Origin: Mangrovactinospora gilvigrisea
GTDB lineage: Bacteria; Actinomycetota; Actinomycetes; Streptomycetales; Streptomycetaceae
Assembly: GCF_001879105.1 (NCBI RefSeq)
Contig: NZ_MLCF01000027.1
Location: forward strand, 1 to 53,797
DNA length: 53,797 nucleotides
Direction: 5' to 3'
Within the stretch, counting starts at the first letter, position 1; every line of letters begins with the position of its first letter. A program made the translations under genes and the position numbers. The notes under the pieces were generated by a model. That model searched no databases, had not been told where the DNA came from, and was given only the letters and a program-made list of their open reading frames with translations. This document shows, one piece after another, positions 1-8,749 of this stretch.

Positions 1-449
1 GGCGGGGGCGCGGGGCTGTACGCGGGCGCCGGTGCGCCGCCGTGCTGCTGCGGGCCCGCGGCCGGGCCGGAGGAGGAGGCGGCGATGGCCCGGCTGCGCA
101 CCCGGTAGAGCCCGGTGCCCAGGTCGTCCGCCTTCTCCAGGTGGACGGTGACCGGACCGTTGAAGGAGTACCGCTGCTGCTTGGCGTAGTCGCGGACCAT
201 CGAGGCCAGCTCCTGGCCGAGCTGCACGGCGTAGGGGCTGAGGCGCTCGTAGTCGTGGGTGCTCAGCTCGACGGTGAAGTCGTTGGGCACCATCGTCCGG
301 TCGCGGTTCCAGATGCTCGCGTTGTTGTCGCACTCGCGCTGCAGCGCGCCGGCGATCTCGACGGGCTGCACCTCGGACTTGAAGACCTTGGCGAAGGTGC
401 CGTTGACCAGTCCCTCGAGCTTCTGTTCAAACCTGCGCAGAGCCCCCAT
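1..449 (-). CDS. fhaA: FHA-domain protein FhaA, N-terminal part (runs off the left edge)
   Basis: The visible protein begins MGALRRFEQKLEGLVNGTF and continues through about 120 residues of the DUF3662 domain that opens FhaA proteins. It then enters an Ala/Pro/Gly-rich linker before the window ends. In the known family this N-terminal domain precedes a C-terminal forkhead-associated domain that reads phosphothreonine, and FhaA acts in PknB-dependent control of cell-wall synthesis. The FHA domain itself is outside the window. The start is well supported: a GGAGGTG ribosome site lies just upstream of the ATG at 449. The gene reads leftwards, away from tRNA-Leu. The symbol is by family resemblance. 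Confidence 0.85.
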   Translation of the reverse strand, partial: MGALRRFEQKLEGLVNGTFAKVFKSEVQPVEIAGALQRECDNNASIWNRDRTMVPNDFTVELSTHDYERLSPYAVQLGQELASMVRDYAKQQRYSFNGPVTVHLEKADDLGTGLYRVRSRAIAASSSGPAAGPQQHGGAPAPAYSPAPP

Positions 450-835
450 CGGGCACCTCCTTCCGATCGTGTCCGTGTGCCGCGGACGTGCTCCGGGCCC
501 GGTACTGCTTACTGATCGTATCCACGCCGCTGGGTTCCCGTCGGTTCCCCGGGCGGGGCCGGGTCCGACGTGTCACCACTCACACCCGGACCCCTTCCGA
601 TACTCCTTGACGGCCCGTCAGTCCGGATCAGTCGTTCGGCCCCGACCCGTTTGTCGTACCGCACTGCTCCATCCTCCCCCAAACGAGCCGGTTCGATCCT
701 GCCGGGCGGCCGGTCCCCGCAAGATAAGGGATGTGAAGGCGGCCCCGCTGGCGTGCTACTGTTCTGGTGTCGGCAGGGGCACGGAAGTGCAGGCCCGGCG
801 GCCTCTCACCAGGAAGATCGGTCCGCAAGATCGAT
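450..835. other. Intergenic stretch between fhaA and tRNA-Leu
   Basis: Spacer of nearly 400 bases carrying the fhaA ribosome site at its left end and, presumably, the fhaA promoter. A TACTGT hexamer at 757-762, with TGTGAA about 19 bases upstream, is a possible rightward promoter. No convincing coding sequence was seen; open frames here have no family resemblance and simply reflect the GC content. Confidence 0.5.
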
Positions 836-865
836 TTGCCAGAGCGGCACCGGATCGTCCAGAAT
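836..865 (+). promoter_or_regulatory. Candidate promoter for tRNA-Leu
   Basis: TTGCCA (836-841) and CAGAAT (860-865) are separated by 18 bases, close to the housekeeping sigma consensus. Transcription would start near 872, giving a short leader before the mature tRNA at 886. Assigned by pattern only. Confidence 0.5.
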
Positions 866-885
866 GTTCAGCCGATACACCCAAT

Positions 886-972
886 GCGCGGGTGGCGGAA
901 TAGGCAGACGCGCTGGATTCAGGTTCCAGTGTCCGAAAGGACGTGGGGGTTCAACTCCCCCCTCGCGCACCA
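886..972 (+). tRNA. tRNA-Leu (anticodon CAG)
   Basis: The sequence folds as a class II tRNA. The acceptor arms GCGCGGG and CTCGCGC pair with one G-T wobble. The anticodon stem CTGGA/TCCAG encloses loop TTCAGGT, giving anticodon CAG, which reads CUG, the dominant leucine codon of such genomes. A long variable arm (TGTCC/GGACG) and the T-arm GGGGGTTCAACTCCCCC follow. The 3' CCA is encoded (970-972). Length is 87 nt. Confidence 0.97.
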
Positions 973-975
973 ACG

Positions 976-1007
976 AGGCCCCGGCCGGAGCGATCCGACC
1001 GGGGCCT
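976..1007 (+). terminator. Hairpin terminator after tRNA-Leu
   Basis: A 13-bp stem (AGGCCCCGG.. with ..CCGGGGCCT, one mismatch) starts three bases after the tRNA. It probably ends the tRNA transcript and may also stop the convergent pfkA transcript. Confidence 0.8.
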
Positions 1008-1032
1008 TCGTCGTGTGCCGCGGCGGTCGGGG

Positions 1033-2058
1033 TCAGCCGAAGAAGACGTCCACCTCCCGGTAGACCTCCGGGTCCACCGTCTTCAGCTTTCCGGCCACAT
1101 CCGCGAGCGGCACCCGCTCGATGCGGCGGCCGTGCACCGCGACCATCTTCCCGAAGTCGCCGTCCACCACCGCCCCGACCGCGTGCAGCCCGAAGCGGGT
1201 GGCGAGCCAGCGGTCGTACGCGCTGGGCGTGCCGCCGCGCTGGATATGGCCGAGGACCACCGTCCGCGCCTCCTTGCGGGTGCGGTGCTCGATCTCCGCG
1301 GCGAGCCAGTCGCCGATCCCGGAGAGCCGGATGTGGCCGAACGCGTCCAGCGACTCGTCCTTGACGACCGGTCGGCCGCCCTTGGGCGTCGCGCCCTCCG
1401 CGACCACCACGATGGGCGCGTACTTGATCCGGAAGCGGCTCTCCACCCAGCCGCAGACCTCCTCGATGTCGAAGGGCAGCTCGGGGATGAGGATGGCGTT
1501 GGCGCCGCCGGCGATCCCCGAGTGCAGCGCTATCCAGCCGGTGTGGCGGCCCATCACCTCCACCACCAGGGTCCGCATGTGCGACTCCGCGGTGGTGTGC
1601 AGCCGGTCGATGGCCTCCGTGTCGATGTTCACAGCCGTGTCGAAGCCGAAGGTGTAGTCGGTGCCGTCCACGTCGTTGTCGATGGTCTTGGGGACGCCGA
1701 CCACGCGGACGCCCCGGCGGTAGAGCTCGGCGGCCACCCCGAGGGTGTCCTCACCGCCGATGGCGATCAGCGCGTCGATGCCGAGCCGCTCGAGGTTGGC
1801 GCGCACCCGCTCGGTGCCGCCCTCCACCGAGAGCGGGTTGGTGCGGGAGGAGCCGAGGACGGTTCCGCCGCGCGGCAGGATGCCGCGGACCGCGGGGACG
1901 TCCAGGGGGACGGTGAGGCCCTCCAGCGGGCCGCGCCATCCGTCCTTGAAGCCGATGAAGTCGATGGAGTGGTCCTGGACGCCCTTGCGGACGACGCTGC
2001 GGATCACCGCGTTGAGTCCGGGGCAGTCGCCGCCGCCGGTGAGGACGCCAACCCGCAT
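1033..2058 (-). CDS. pfkA: 6-phosphofructokinase
   Basis: 341 aa, phosphofructokinase family, phosphorylating fructose 6-phosphate in glycolysis. The glycine-rich phosphate loop is at residues 7-14 (TGGGDCPG), the catalytic PKTIDND motif at 123-129, and MGRHTGW further on. The donor-selecting motif reads GGEDT at 101-105, so position 104 is Asp and position 124 is Lys. These residues are classically associated with pyrophosphate-dependent enzymes, whereas E. coli ATP-PFK has Gly at both. Streptomyces enzymes of this subgroup are, from memory, ATP-dependent despite them, so the donor cannot be settled from sequence. The ATG at 2058 has a GGGGAG ribosome site. It is transcribed divergently from terD across about 250 bp. 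Confidence 0.95.
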   Translation of the reverse strand: MRVGVLTGGGDCPGLNAVIRSVVRKGVQDHSIDFIGFKDGWRGPLEGLTVPLDVPAVRGILPRGGTVLGSSRTNPLSVEGGTERVRANLERLGIDALIAIGGEDTLGVAAELYRRGVRVVGVPKTIDNDVDGTDYTFGFDTAVNIDTEAIDRLHTTAESHMRTLVVEVMGRHTGWIALHSGIAGGANAILIPELPFDIEEVCGWVESRFRIKYAPIVVVAEGATPKGGRPVVKDESLDAFGHIRLSGIGDWLAAEIEHRTRKEARTVVLGHIQRGGTPSAYDRWLATRFGLHAVGAVVDGDFGKMVAVHGRRIERVPLADVAGKLKTVDPEVYREVDVFFG

Positions 2059-2312
2059 GATGATTCTCCCCTCGTCGGGATCTGTCGGGCGGGTACGTTC
2101 CAGGTGCTGTCCGGATGCTTCCGGTCATTTCGAGGATGGCGGTGCTCCGGGCGCCTGGGAACGGTGCGTCCGCACCGAACCGTTTCTGCGGTGGTTTCTG
2201 CGGTGCTTGTGGCAGCCGGTGGGAACCGACTGCGGTCCGAACCCGTTTCAGCTGGTAAGCAATGTGCAGTCAAAGCGGCGCGCCCGGCGCCGGGATCGGA
2301 CGGGATGACCCC

Positions 2313-2888
2313 ATGGGTGTGAGCCTCTCCAAGGGCGGCAACGTCAGCCTCAGCAAGGAGGCCCCGGGCCTCACCGCCGTCGTGGTCGGCCTCGGCTGGG
2401 ACCTGCGCACGACCACCGGCACGGACTTCGACCTGGACGCCAGCGCCCTGCTGGTGGGGGCGGACGGCAAGGTCTCCTCCGACCAGAACTTCGTCTTCTT
2501 CAACAATCTGAAGAGCTCCGACGGCTCGGTCGAGCACACCGGCGACAACCTCACCGGTGAGGGCCAGGGCGACGACGAGCAGATCAAGGTGAACCTGGCG
2601 GGCGTCGGCGCCGATGTGGACAAGATCGTTTTCCCGGTCTCCATCCATATGGCCGACGAGCGCCAGCAGAACTTCGGGCAGGTCCGGAACGCGTTCATCC
2701 GCGTGGTGAACCAGAACGGCGGCACCGAGCTGGCCCGTTACGACCTCTCCGAGGACGCCTCCACCGAGACCGCCATGGTCTTCGGCGAGCTGTACCGCAA
2801 CGGCGCTGAGTGGAAGTTCCGGGCCGTGGGCCAGGGCTACGCCTCCGGCCTGCGCGGCATCGCGCAGGACTTCGGTGTGAACGTCTGA
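2313..2888 (+). CDS. TerD-family tellurium-resistance/stress protein
   Basis: 191 aa, starting [19 protein letters not shown], which is the canonical TerD opening; an in-frame start 51 bases upstream is less likely. The body carries GLGWDLR, the acidic calcium-binding segment [10 protein letters not shown], and the [16 protein letters not shown] and GEGQGDDE stretches typical of TerD. These proteins bind Ca2+ and are linked to tellurite and general stress resistance and, in Streptomyces, to development; the mechanism is not established. Actinobacteria carry many paralogues and no ter operon partner is adjacent, so no exact paralogue is named. A strong terminator follows. Confidence 0.93.
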   Translation: MGVSLSKGGNVSLSKEAPGLTAVVVGLGWDLRTTTGTDFDLDASALLVGADGKVSSDQNFVFFNNLKSSDGSVEHTGDNLTGEGQGDDEQIKVNLAGVGADVDKIVFPVSIHMADERQQNFGQVRNAFIRVVNQNGGTELARYDLSEDASTETAMVFGELYRNGAEWKFRAVGQGYASGLRGIAQDFGVNV

Positions 2889-2913
2889 GCGACGGCCGTA
2901 TGGCTGAACCGTG

Positions 2914-2948
2914 AACGCCTGTGCGGCCCGTCCGGCCGCACAGGCGTT
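2914..2948 (+). terminator. Terminator after terD-like gene
   Basis: Perfect 15-bp stem (AACGCCTGTGCGGCC and its complement) with a 5-nt loop, 25 bases after the stop codon of the TerD gene. There is no U-tract, as is usual in high-GC actinobacteria. Confidence 0.88.
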
Positions 2949-3065
2949 ACACATTTGCGCGATTTCCGCGCCAGGACCGAGCGGCGCCGCGCAGGCAGAC
3001 CGATACGTCTGCTCCCTACTGTCGGATGATGTTGGGTCGGACGGGGATTTAGAGGGAGCAACGCC

Positions 3066-4253
3066 ATGGGGCTCACGAGCACCTCATTCGAGGTCGTCAT
3101 GATCGTGCTGACCGTGCTCTGCATGGTCGCCACGATCGTGCTCTGGCCCAGGGCCGCCAGGAAGTCCGTGCTGGCCGTGCTGGGGCGGATCGGGATGATG
3201 GTCGTCTCCCAGCTGCTGATCGTCGGGACGATCCTCACCGCGGCGAACTCCTACTTCGGGTTCTACTCCTCCTGGGGCGACCTGCTGGGGACGGACACCG
3301 GCGGCGCGAAGATCGTCAATTACAGCAAGGGCGCGGGCGTCGACGGCAACGGCGACGCGACCGGGCCGGGCCACGCGGTGGCCTCGGCGGCCGAGACGCG
3401 CGACCTGACGGTGACCGGCAGCCAGAGCGTGAACGCGCCGGGCAGCCAGGACCCCGCCAAGGCCGGCCGGATCGAGAACGTCACCATCGCCGGCCCGCGC
3501 TCGGGGATCTCCTCCCCGGCGATGGTCTACCTGCCGCCGCAGTACTTCCAGCCGCAGTTCAAGAACGCCAAGTTCCCCGTGATCGAGGTGCTGACCGGCT
3601 ACCCGGGCACCGCCGAGAACCTGGTGACGCGGCTGAACTACCCGGGCGTCGAGCTGAACGCGATGCGCGCCGGGAAGATGAAGCCGACCATCCTGCTGAT
3701 GATGCGGCCGACGGTCGCCCCGCCGCGGGACACCGAGGGCATGAACGTTCCGCACGGCCCGCAGACCGCGACGTACTTCGCGCAGGACGTGCCGTCCGTG
3801 GTGAGCCGCTCCTACCGGACCGGGACGAACGCCCGCAGCTGGGGCATCATCGGCGACTCCACCGGCGGCTACACCGCGGCCAAGCTGGCCATGCAGTACC
3901 CGAAGACCTTCTCCTCGGCGGTGGCGCTCTCCGGCTACTTCAAGACCCCGGAGGACCCGACCACCGGCGACCTGTTCGGCGGCAGCCGGCGGGTGAAGAA
4001 CGAGAACGACCTCTTCTGGCGGCTGAAGCACCTGCCGGCGCCGCACATCAAGCTGCTGGTGACGACGACCAAGCACGGCGAGGACGACTACGCGACCACG
4101 ATGAAGTTCATCAAGGCCGTGAAGGCGCCGATGCAGATCTCCGGCATGGTGCTGCCGAGCGGCGGCCACAGCTTCAACACGTGGTCGCGGGAGCTGCCGC
4201 AGGCGCTGCCGTGGCTCGCGAGCAACCTGGACGGGTCGACGACGGGGCTGTAG
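3066..4253 (+). CDS. Membrane-anchored alpha/beta-hydrolase esterase
   Basis: 395 aa. Two hydrophobic segments at the N-terminus (about residues 8-26 and 38-60) place the enzyme domain outside the membrane. The domain resembles the esterase D/antigen 85 family: it opens with a cell-surface-esterase-like strand (SPAMVYLPPQYF), has the nucleophile elbow GDSTGG (Ser in IIGDSTGGYTAA), and a candidate catalytic His in SGGHSFNTW near the C-terminus. In S. coelicolor-type genomes such proteins are putative exported hydrolases or mycolyl-transferase-like enzymes; the substrate is unknown. The ATG at 3066 has a GAGGGAG ribosome site. The last 78 bases of the gene are the first unit of a tandem array that continues downstream. 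Confidence 0.85.
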   Translation: MGLTSTSFEVVMIVLTVLCMVATIVLWPRAARKSVLAVLGRIGMMVVSQLLIVGTILTAANSYFGFYSSWGDLLGTDTGGAKIVNYSKGAGVDGNGDATGPGHAVASAAETRDLTVTGSQSVNAPGSQDPAKAGRIENVTIAGPRSGISSPAMVYLPPQYFQPQFKNAKFPVIEVLTGYPGTAENLVTRLNYPGVELNAMRAGKMKPTILLMMRPTVAPPRDTEGMNVPHGPQTATYFAQDVPSVVSRSYRTGTNARSWGIIGDSTGGYTAAKLAMQYPKTFSSAVALSGYFKTPEDPTTGDLFGGSRRVKNENDLFWRLKHLPAPHIKLLVTTTKHGEDDYATTMKFIKAVKAPMQISGMVLPSGGHSFNTWSRELPQALPWLASNLDGSTTGL

Positions 4254-4632
4254 GCGGGGGCGCCGCGCCCGGTTCGGGCGGTTCCGGCCCGGCCCGGGTG
4301 TTGTCCGTGGGGGTTCGGGGGGTCGCTCCCCGGTGGGTCGCAGTAACACGTGGTCGCGGGAGCTGCCGCAGGCGCTGCCGTGGCTCGCGAGCAACCTGGA
4401 CGGGTCGACGACGGGGCTGTAGGCGGGGGCGCCGCGCCCGGTTCGGGCGGTTCCGGCCCGCCCCGGGGGGTTGTCCGTGGGGGTTCGGGGGGTCGCTCCC
4501 CGGTGGACCGCAGTAACACGTGGTCGCGGGAGCTGCCGCAGGCGCTGCCGTGGCTCGCGAGCAACCTGGACGGGTCGACGACGGGGCTGTAGGCGGGGGC
4601 GCCGCGCCCCGGTTCGGGCGGTTCCGGCCCGG
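4176..4632 (+). repeat. Tandem array of the esterase 3' end (2 full units plus 1 partial)
   Basis: Units start with AACACGTGGTCGCGG at 4176, 4345 and 4515, giving periods of 169 and 170 bp; the third unit ends near 4632. Each unit contains the last 25 esterase codons, the TAG stop and about 90 bp of GC-rich trailer. The coding part is identical in all three copies, while the trailer differs at several bases. The downstream copies have a TAA directly before them, no start codon and no ribosome site, so they are not genes. The array fills the convergent gap between the esterase and the universal stress protein. Confidence 0.95.
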
Positions 4633-4641
4633 GGCTCTCGG

Positions 4642-5565
4642 TCAGCCTTCCGGGACGATCACTACAGGGCATCGGGCGTGGTGCAGGGCGGCGTGGATGC
4701 GCGGACCGAGTTGGCGGGTCAGCGGGCCGCGCCGCCATCGTGCGCCCAGCACGAGCAGCGCCGCGCCCGTGGAGGCGTCCAGAAGCACCCGGCGGGTCGG
4801 CCCCTCCACCGCCCGCCGCAGCACCGCGACCCCCGGGTGGCGCGCCGCCGCCGGGCGCAGCGCCTCGTCCAGCGTCCGCAGCGCGCGGCGGCGCATCGCC
4901 TCCACCGCCGGGTCGTCCGCGCGGGCCGAGAGGTACCAGGCCGCCGGGTCCGCCATCGGCGGGTTCATCGGGGCCCGCCAGGCGTGCACCGCCTCCACCC
5001 GCACCTCCGCGCCGCGCGCCGCGGCCTCCGCGAAGGCGAACTCCACCGCCTCCGGCACCGGGTCCGGCCCGACCGCCAGCACCACCGGCAGCCCCGTGCG
5101 CTGCTGCCGCCGGCCGGCCCCGCCGGCCCCGCCGCCCGCCTCGGTCCCGCGCACCACCACCACCGGGCACGCCGCGCGCGCCGCCACCGCGGGGGCGGTC
5201 CCCGGGCGCAGCCGCCGCCCCGGCCGGGGCGCGCCCAGCACCAGCAGCCGCGCGGTGCGCGCCTCGCGCACCAGCGCGGCGACCGCGTCCTCCGGGACGG
5301 ACTCCACCTCGGGCTCCAGCAGCTCCGCCGCCCGCCGGGCCCGGTGCGCGGCGGAGGCGAGCACGCTCTCCGCGCGGGCCCGGGAGATCAGCCCGCCCTG
5401 CGGGTAGTCGGGCGCGAGCGACGGGTGGCTGCGCCAGCCGGCCGCGTGCACCAGCCGCAGCGGTGCCGCGTGCAGCCGCGCCTCGGTGGCGGCCCAGACC
5501 GCGGCCAGCGAGGCCGACTCCGAGCCGTCCACGCCGACGACGAGCGGCAGTTGGGGATCCGCCAT
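4642..5565 (-). CDS. Universal stress protein, two tandem UspA domains
   Basis: 307 aa. The first UspA domain (about residues 7-140) starts LPLVVGVDGSESASLAAVWA and ends CPVVVVRG; the second (about 157-305) ends in the TRQLGPRIHAALHHARCPVVIV segment. The usual ATP-binding signature GxxGxG(S/T) is only partly kept in the second half (LGARWRRGPLTRQLG). Double-domain Usp proteins are cytosolic nucleotide-binding proteins induced by stress or hypoxia in actinobacteria. It reads convergently toward the esterase array, and its stop lies about 10 bases beyond the last repeat. Confidence 0.9.
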   Translation of the reverse strand: MADPQLPLVVGVDGSESASLAAVWAATEARLHAAPLRLVHAAGWRSHPSLAPDYPQGGLISRARAESVLASAAHRARRAAELLEPEVESVPEDAVAALVREARTARLLVLGAPRPGRRLRPGTAPAVAARAACPVVVVRGTEAGGGAGGAGRRQQRTGLPVVLAVGPDPVPEAVEFAFAEAAARGAEVRVEAVHAWRAPMNPPMADPAAWYLSARADDPAVEAMRRRALRTLDEALRPAAARHPGVAVLRRAVEGPTRRVLLDASTGAALLVLGARWRRGPLTRQLGPRIHAALHHARCPVVIVPEG

Positions 5566-5604
5566 GGTTCACGGTACTGCCGGACGGCCGCCCCGGCCGC
5601 CCCG

Positions 5605-8016
5605 TCAGAGGGCCAGTTCGGCGTGCTGGACGTGCCCCCGGGTGCCGGCCGTGGCGATCCGCAGCACCGCGCGCGGCGCGCCCGCCACCAACCGCACCGT
5701 CGGATCAGCGGAGAGCAGCGTGCGCGCCGGGTGCGGCAGCGTCAGCGTCACCGCGTCCGCCGTCCGGCTGGGGTCGGCGACCGCCACGTCCAGCCGTCCG
5801 CCGCGGCGGGTGAGGACCACCGACGCCGGGCCGTCCGAGGCGAGCCCGCCGGCCGCGCCCGCCGCGAAGAAGTTGGCGAGCAGCGCGCCGCCCACCGAGA
5901 CGGCCTGCACCGTGGGCGAGTTGGCGACGATCCGCGCAGCGGGCCGGCGCGCCCAGGCCGCGGTGCGCCCGGCGTCCGCCCCGGGGAGCAGGACATAGGC
6001 GTAGGAGGCGTCCGACGGCTCGGCGCCGTGGTCGAGCCAGAGCGTCAGATAGCGGCGGGTGACGGGGACGGTGTCGCCGGAGGTGTCCGCGCCGGAGTCG
6101 ATGGCGTACCAGGTGCCGGTGCGGTCCTCGCGCAGCCCGTGGACGTCCGCCCCGCCGGGGAAGACGTAGCCGCCGACGCCGTCCAGGTGGGCCCAGCCGG
6201 CCCGGGGCAGCACGGCGCTCCAGCCCGCGCCGGACGGCTGCCGCCGCCCGTCCACGGTCAGGGCCGCGTCGGCCGCGGCGCCGGTGTGCAGATTGCGGTT
6301 CTCCAGCACGGTCTGCACCGGGTGGGTGTCCCCGGTGCGGGTGATGCCCGCGCCGAGCGCGACCACCGCGTCGTCCAGGCAGAACCAGGACTTCCGGCCG
6401 GTGAGCGTCCTGTCGTAGGAGATCAGGTCGAGCCCGGCCGCGCCGATCGTGCCGTCCGAGGCGCCGCCCGCCCAGGAGTCGAGGGCGAGCACGATGCCGG
6501 TGCCCGCGCCGGTGACCGGGGTGCGCGGCTCGGTGCCGACGGTGGTGCCGGGCATCCGGTAGGGGTCCACGGTGGGCCAGAATCCGTCGCTGTACTGGGC
6601 GAGGTCCTCGGCGAGGTAGAGGTAGGTCATGCCGTCGCCCTGGTACCAGGGGAAGTGGTTCTCGTCGTTGCCGGCCTCGTAGCGGCCCATCCGCGTGGAG
6701 GAGAGCGTCGCGGTGAACGACCAGCGGGGGCGGCGGTGGACGAAGCGGTCCTGGTCGGCGAAGCCGAGGTGGGCGGTGGGCTCGGGCGCGGCGGCGACGG
6801 AGGCGTCGGCGAGCACCGCCTTGGCGGCGGCGATGTCCGGGACGGCGGCGCGCGCCAGGTAGTCGCGGGCGGTGTCGCGCTGGATCCAGCCCTTGGCGAG
6901 GGCGCGGTAGCGCGCCGCGTCGGCGGCGGACGCGCTCGGCGCGAGGCGCAGTACCGAGGCGGCCGCGCCGGCGCCGGTGTCGTGGTCGGTGGAGTGCTCC
7001 CGGGCGACGCCCCGGCCGCGGACGCAGTCCATCAGCAGGCCGTTGGTGAGGAACGGCGCGAAGGTCCGGGCGACGGAGTCGAGCACCACTGAGACGCCGG
7101 GGTCGGTGACGGCCCAGGTGCTGCCGGCGAGGAGGTAGAGGATGCGGGAGGCGTCGTCGAGCAGCACGGTGCCGTAGCCGCCGGCGTAGGCGAGGGTGCC
7201 GTGCTGGACGAAGGAGCCGTCGGCGTAGAAGCCGTCGCCGCCGGTGACGTAGGCGAAGATGCTGTACTCGCCGTTGTCGCGGGTGTCGGAGAGGCCGTCC
7301 CGGGCGAGCGCCAGGACGGTGGCGTCCTGGGCGAGGATGCCGCGCAGCGCGGTGATGACGCACTTGTCGATGCGGTTGGCGCCCGTCTCGGCGAGCGTGG
7401 GGTAGTTGGTGCGGCGGTCCGGGTTCGGGACGAAGTGCGCGATCGCGGCGAGGTGGGCGGCGAGCTGGGTGTCCGTCAGATGGTCGTGCAGCAGGACGCA
7501 GGTGTCGGCCAGCGCGCGCGGGCAGCCGATCTCCCAGTTCCACCAGTTGCCGGTCTCCTTGGCGGACGGGTGGTAGGCGGCGGCGGTGACGAGGTCGAGG
7601 GCGGTCGCGAGCGCGTCCGGGACGCCGGCCTCCGCGGAGAGGGCGGTGCCCTTGGTGGCCCAGGCGGTGGCCAGCGTGCGGAGGTTGTTGTAGCAGGCGT
7701 TGGCGTTGACGGCGCCGCTGCTGCCGGGCAGCGGGATGTCGGGCCAGGGGGTGGTCGCTCCGGCCGAGCGGTCCATCGACTGCCAGAGCGGGCCGGCCGC
7801 GGCGTCCAGCGCGGCGAGCGCGGTGGCGTAGTCGCTGTCGCCCGGGTCGACGGCGTCGCCTCCGGTGAGGAGGGTGAGCCAGCGGGTGCGGAGCGGGGCG
7901 TAGGGGTCGTCCGCGGCGTCGGCGGCGTCGGCGGCGTCGGCGGCGCCGATGGACGGAAGCGTTAACAGCAGTCCGGCGAGGGGAAGTTGCAGCAGAGCGC
8001 GGCGTGGGAGGGGCAT
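5605..8016 (-). CDS. Secreted polysaccharide lyase family 8 (hyaluronate/chondroitin/xanthan lyase type)
   Basis: 803 aa, exported. The N-terminus PRRALLQLPLAGLLLTLPS suggests a Tat or Sec signal, followed by a small repeat of Ala-Ala-Asp encoded by GCCGACGCC-like repeats (about 7915-7945). The alpha/alpha-toroid shows NWWNWEIG (about 157-164), TGANRIDK (Asn about 214) and FVQHGTLAYAGGYG with His272 and Tyr281, nine residues apart as in known PL8 catalytic pairs; NDENHFPWYQGDG follows. The C-terminal half is the beta-sandwich region. PL8 enzymes cleave uronic-acid polysaccharides by beta-elimination; which polymer is cut cannot be decided here. No sugar transporter is adjacent, so it may act alone in scavenging. 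Confidence 0.92.
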   Translation of the reverse strand: MPLPRRALLQLPLAGLLLTLPSIGAADAADAADAADDPYAPLRTRWLTLLTGGDAVDPGDSDYATALAALDAAAGPLWQSMDRSAGATTPWPDIPLPGSSGAVNANACYNNLRTLATAWATKGTALSAEAGVPDALATALDLVTAAAYHPSAKETGNWWNWEIGCPRALADTCVLLHDHLTDTQLAAHLAAIAHFVPNPDRRTNYPTLAETGANRIDKCVITALRGILAQDATVLALARDGLSDTRDNGEYSIFAYVTGGDGFYADGSFVQHGTLAYAGGYGTVLLDDASRILYLLAGSTWAVTDPGVSVVLDSVARTFAPFLTNGLLMDCVRGRGVAREHSTDHDTGAGAAASVLRLAPSASAADAARYRALAKGWIQRDTARDYLARAAVPDIAAAKAVLADASVAAAPEPTAHLGFADQDRFVHRRPRWSFTATLSSTRMGRYEAGNDENHFPWYQGDGMTYLYLAEDLAQYSDGFWPTVDPYRMPGTTVGTEPRTPVTGAGTGIVLALDSWAGGASDGTIGAAGLDLISYDRTLTGRKSWFCLDDAVVALGAGITRTGDTHPVQTVLENRNLHTGAAADAALTVDGRRQPSGAGWSAVLPRAGWAHLDGVGGYVFPGGADVHGLREDRTGTWYAIDSGADTSGDTVPVTRRYLTLWLDHGAEPSDASYAYVLLPGADAGRTAAWARRPAARIVANSPTVQAVSVGGALLANFFAAGAAGGLASDGPASVVLTRRGGRLDVAVADPSRTADAVTLTLPHPARTLLSADPTVRLVAGAPRAVLRIATAGTRGHVQHAELAL

Positions 8017-8064
8017 GGCGCTCAGGACAGCATGTAAACGGGTGTAAAGGAAGGTGTCGGAGTC

Positions 8065-8718
8065 CTAGGCGCGGGCGTGCGCGGGCCGGCGCGCGGAGAG
8101 CGCGGGACGCAGCGCCGGGACGCCCCGGCAGCGTGCCACCGTGCCGGTGAGCAGCCGGGTCAGCAGCAGCGACGCCACCGCGGCGACGACCGCGCCCTCC
8201 ACGAAGCCCGCCATCACGTCGTGCGGGTAGTGCACCCCGACGAACACCCGGGAGAACGCCATCAGCGCCGCGATCGGCAGCGAGAGCACCGCCAGCTGCC
8301 GCCAGGCCACCGCGATCGCCGCCGCGGCGGCCGCGGCGATGGTGGCGTGGTTGCTGGGGAACGACCAGTCGTTGGCCGCCGGGCAGGCCGCGATGTGCGC
8401 GGCGTGCGCCAGCGCCCGGCACGGCCGCACCTCCCGGAACTCGTCCTTGACGACGGAGTTGACGAGGTAGGCGACCACCGTGGCGACCGGCGCCACCAGC
8501 GCCAGCGTCATCGCCCGGGCGTCGCCGCGCCGCGCCCGCCACCAGCCGAGGCAAAAGAGCACCACGAAGAGCAGCAGGCCGGCGTCGGTGAACAGATCGG
8601 CGAGCGACTGCACCCAGCCGGGCGTGGACGCGGCGAAGGACGTCACGTCGCGGTACCAGTCGACGCTGAAAACCGGAGGGTTAAACGCCAGTTCGACAAC
8701 CGGCTGCCCGTTGTTCAT
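8065..8718 (-). CDS. PAP2-superfamily membrane phosphatase
   Basis: 217 aa with about five membrane segments. All three PAP2 signatures are present: KDEFREVRP, FPSNHA and SRVFVGVHYPHD, whose His residues form the phosphohistidine site. Such enzymes dephosphorylate undecaprenyl pyrophosphate or phosphatidic acid at the outer face of the membrane. The first three codons of a possible longer form use GTG at 8727; the ATG at 8718 is preferred because GGTGGGG then sits at ribosome-site distance. It lies 48 bases upstream of the lyase gene on the same strand, so co-transcription is possible. Confidence 0.9.
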   Translation of the reverse strand: MNNGQPVVELAFNPPVFSVDWYRDVTSFAASTPGWVQSLADLFTDAGLLLFVVLFCLGWWRARRGDARAMTLALVAPVATVVAYLVNSVVKDEFREVRPCRALAHAAHIAACPAANDWSFPSNHATIAAAAAAAIAVAWRQLAVLSLPIAALMAFSRVFVGVHYPHDVMAGFVEGAVVAAVASLLLTRLLTGTVARCRGVPALRPALSARRPAHARA

Positions 8719-8749
8719 GCGCCCCACCGTACCGGGGCCGCAGCACCCC

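Noticed and set aside
4088..5572. Leftward long frame containing several copies of a Pro/Arg-rich block over the esterase array
   Set aside because: It crosses the well-supported universal stress gene in another frame; the blocks are translated repeats.
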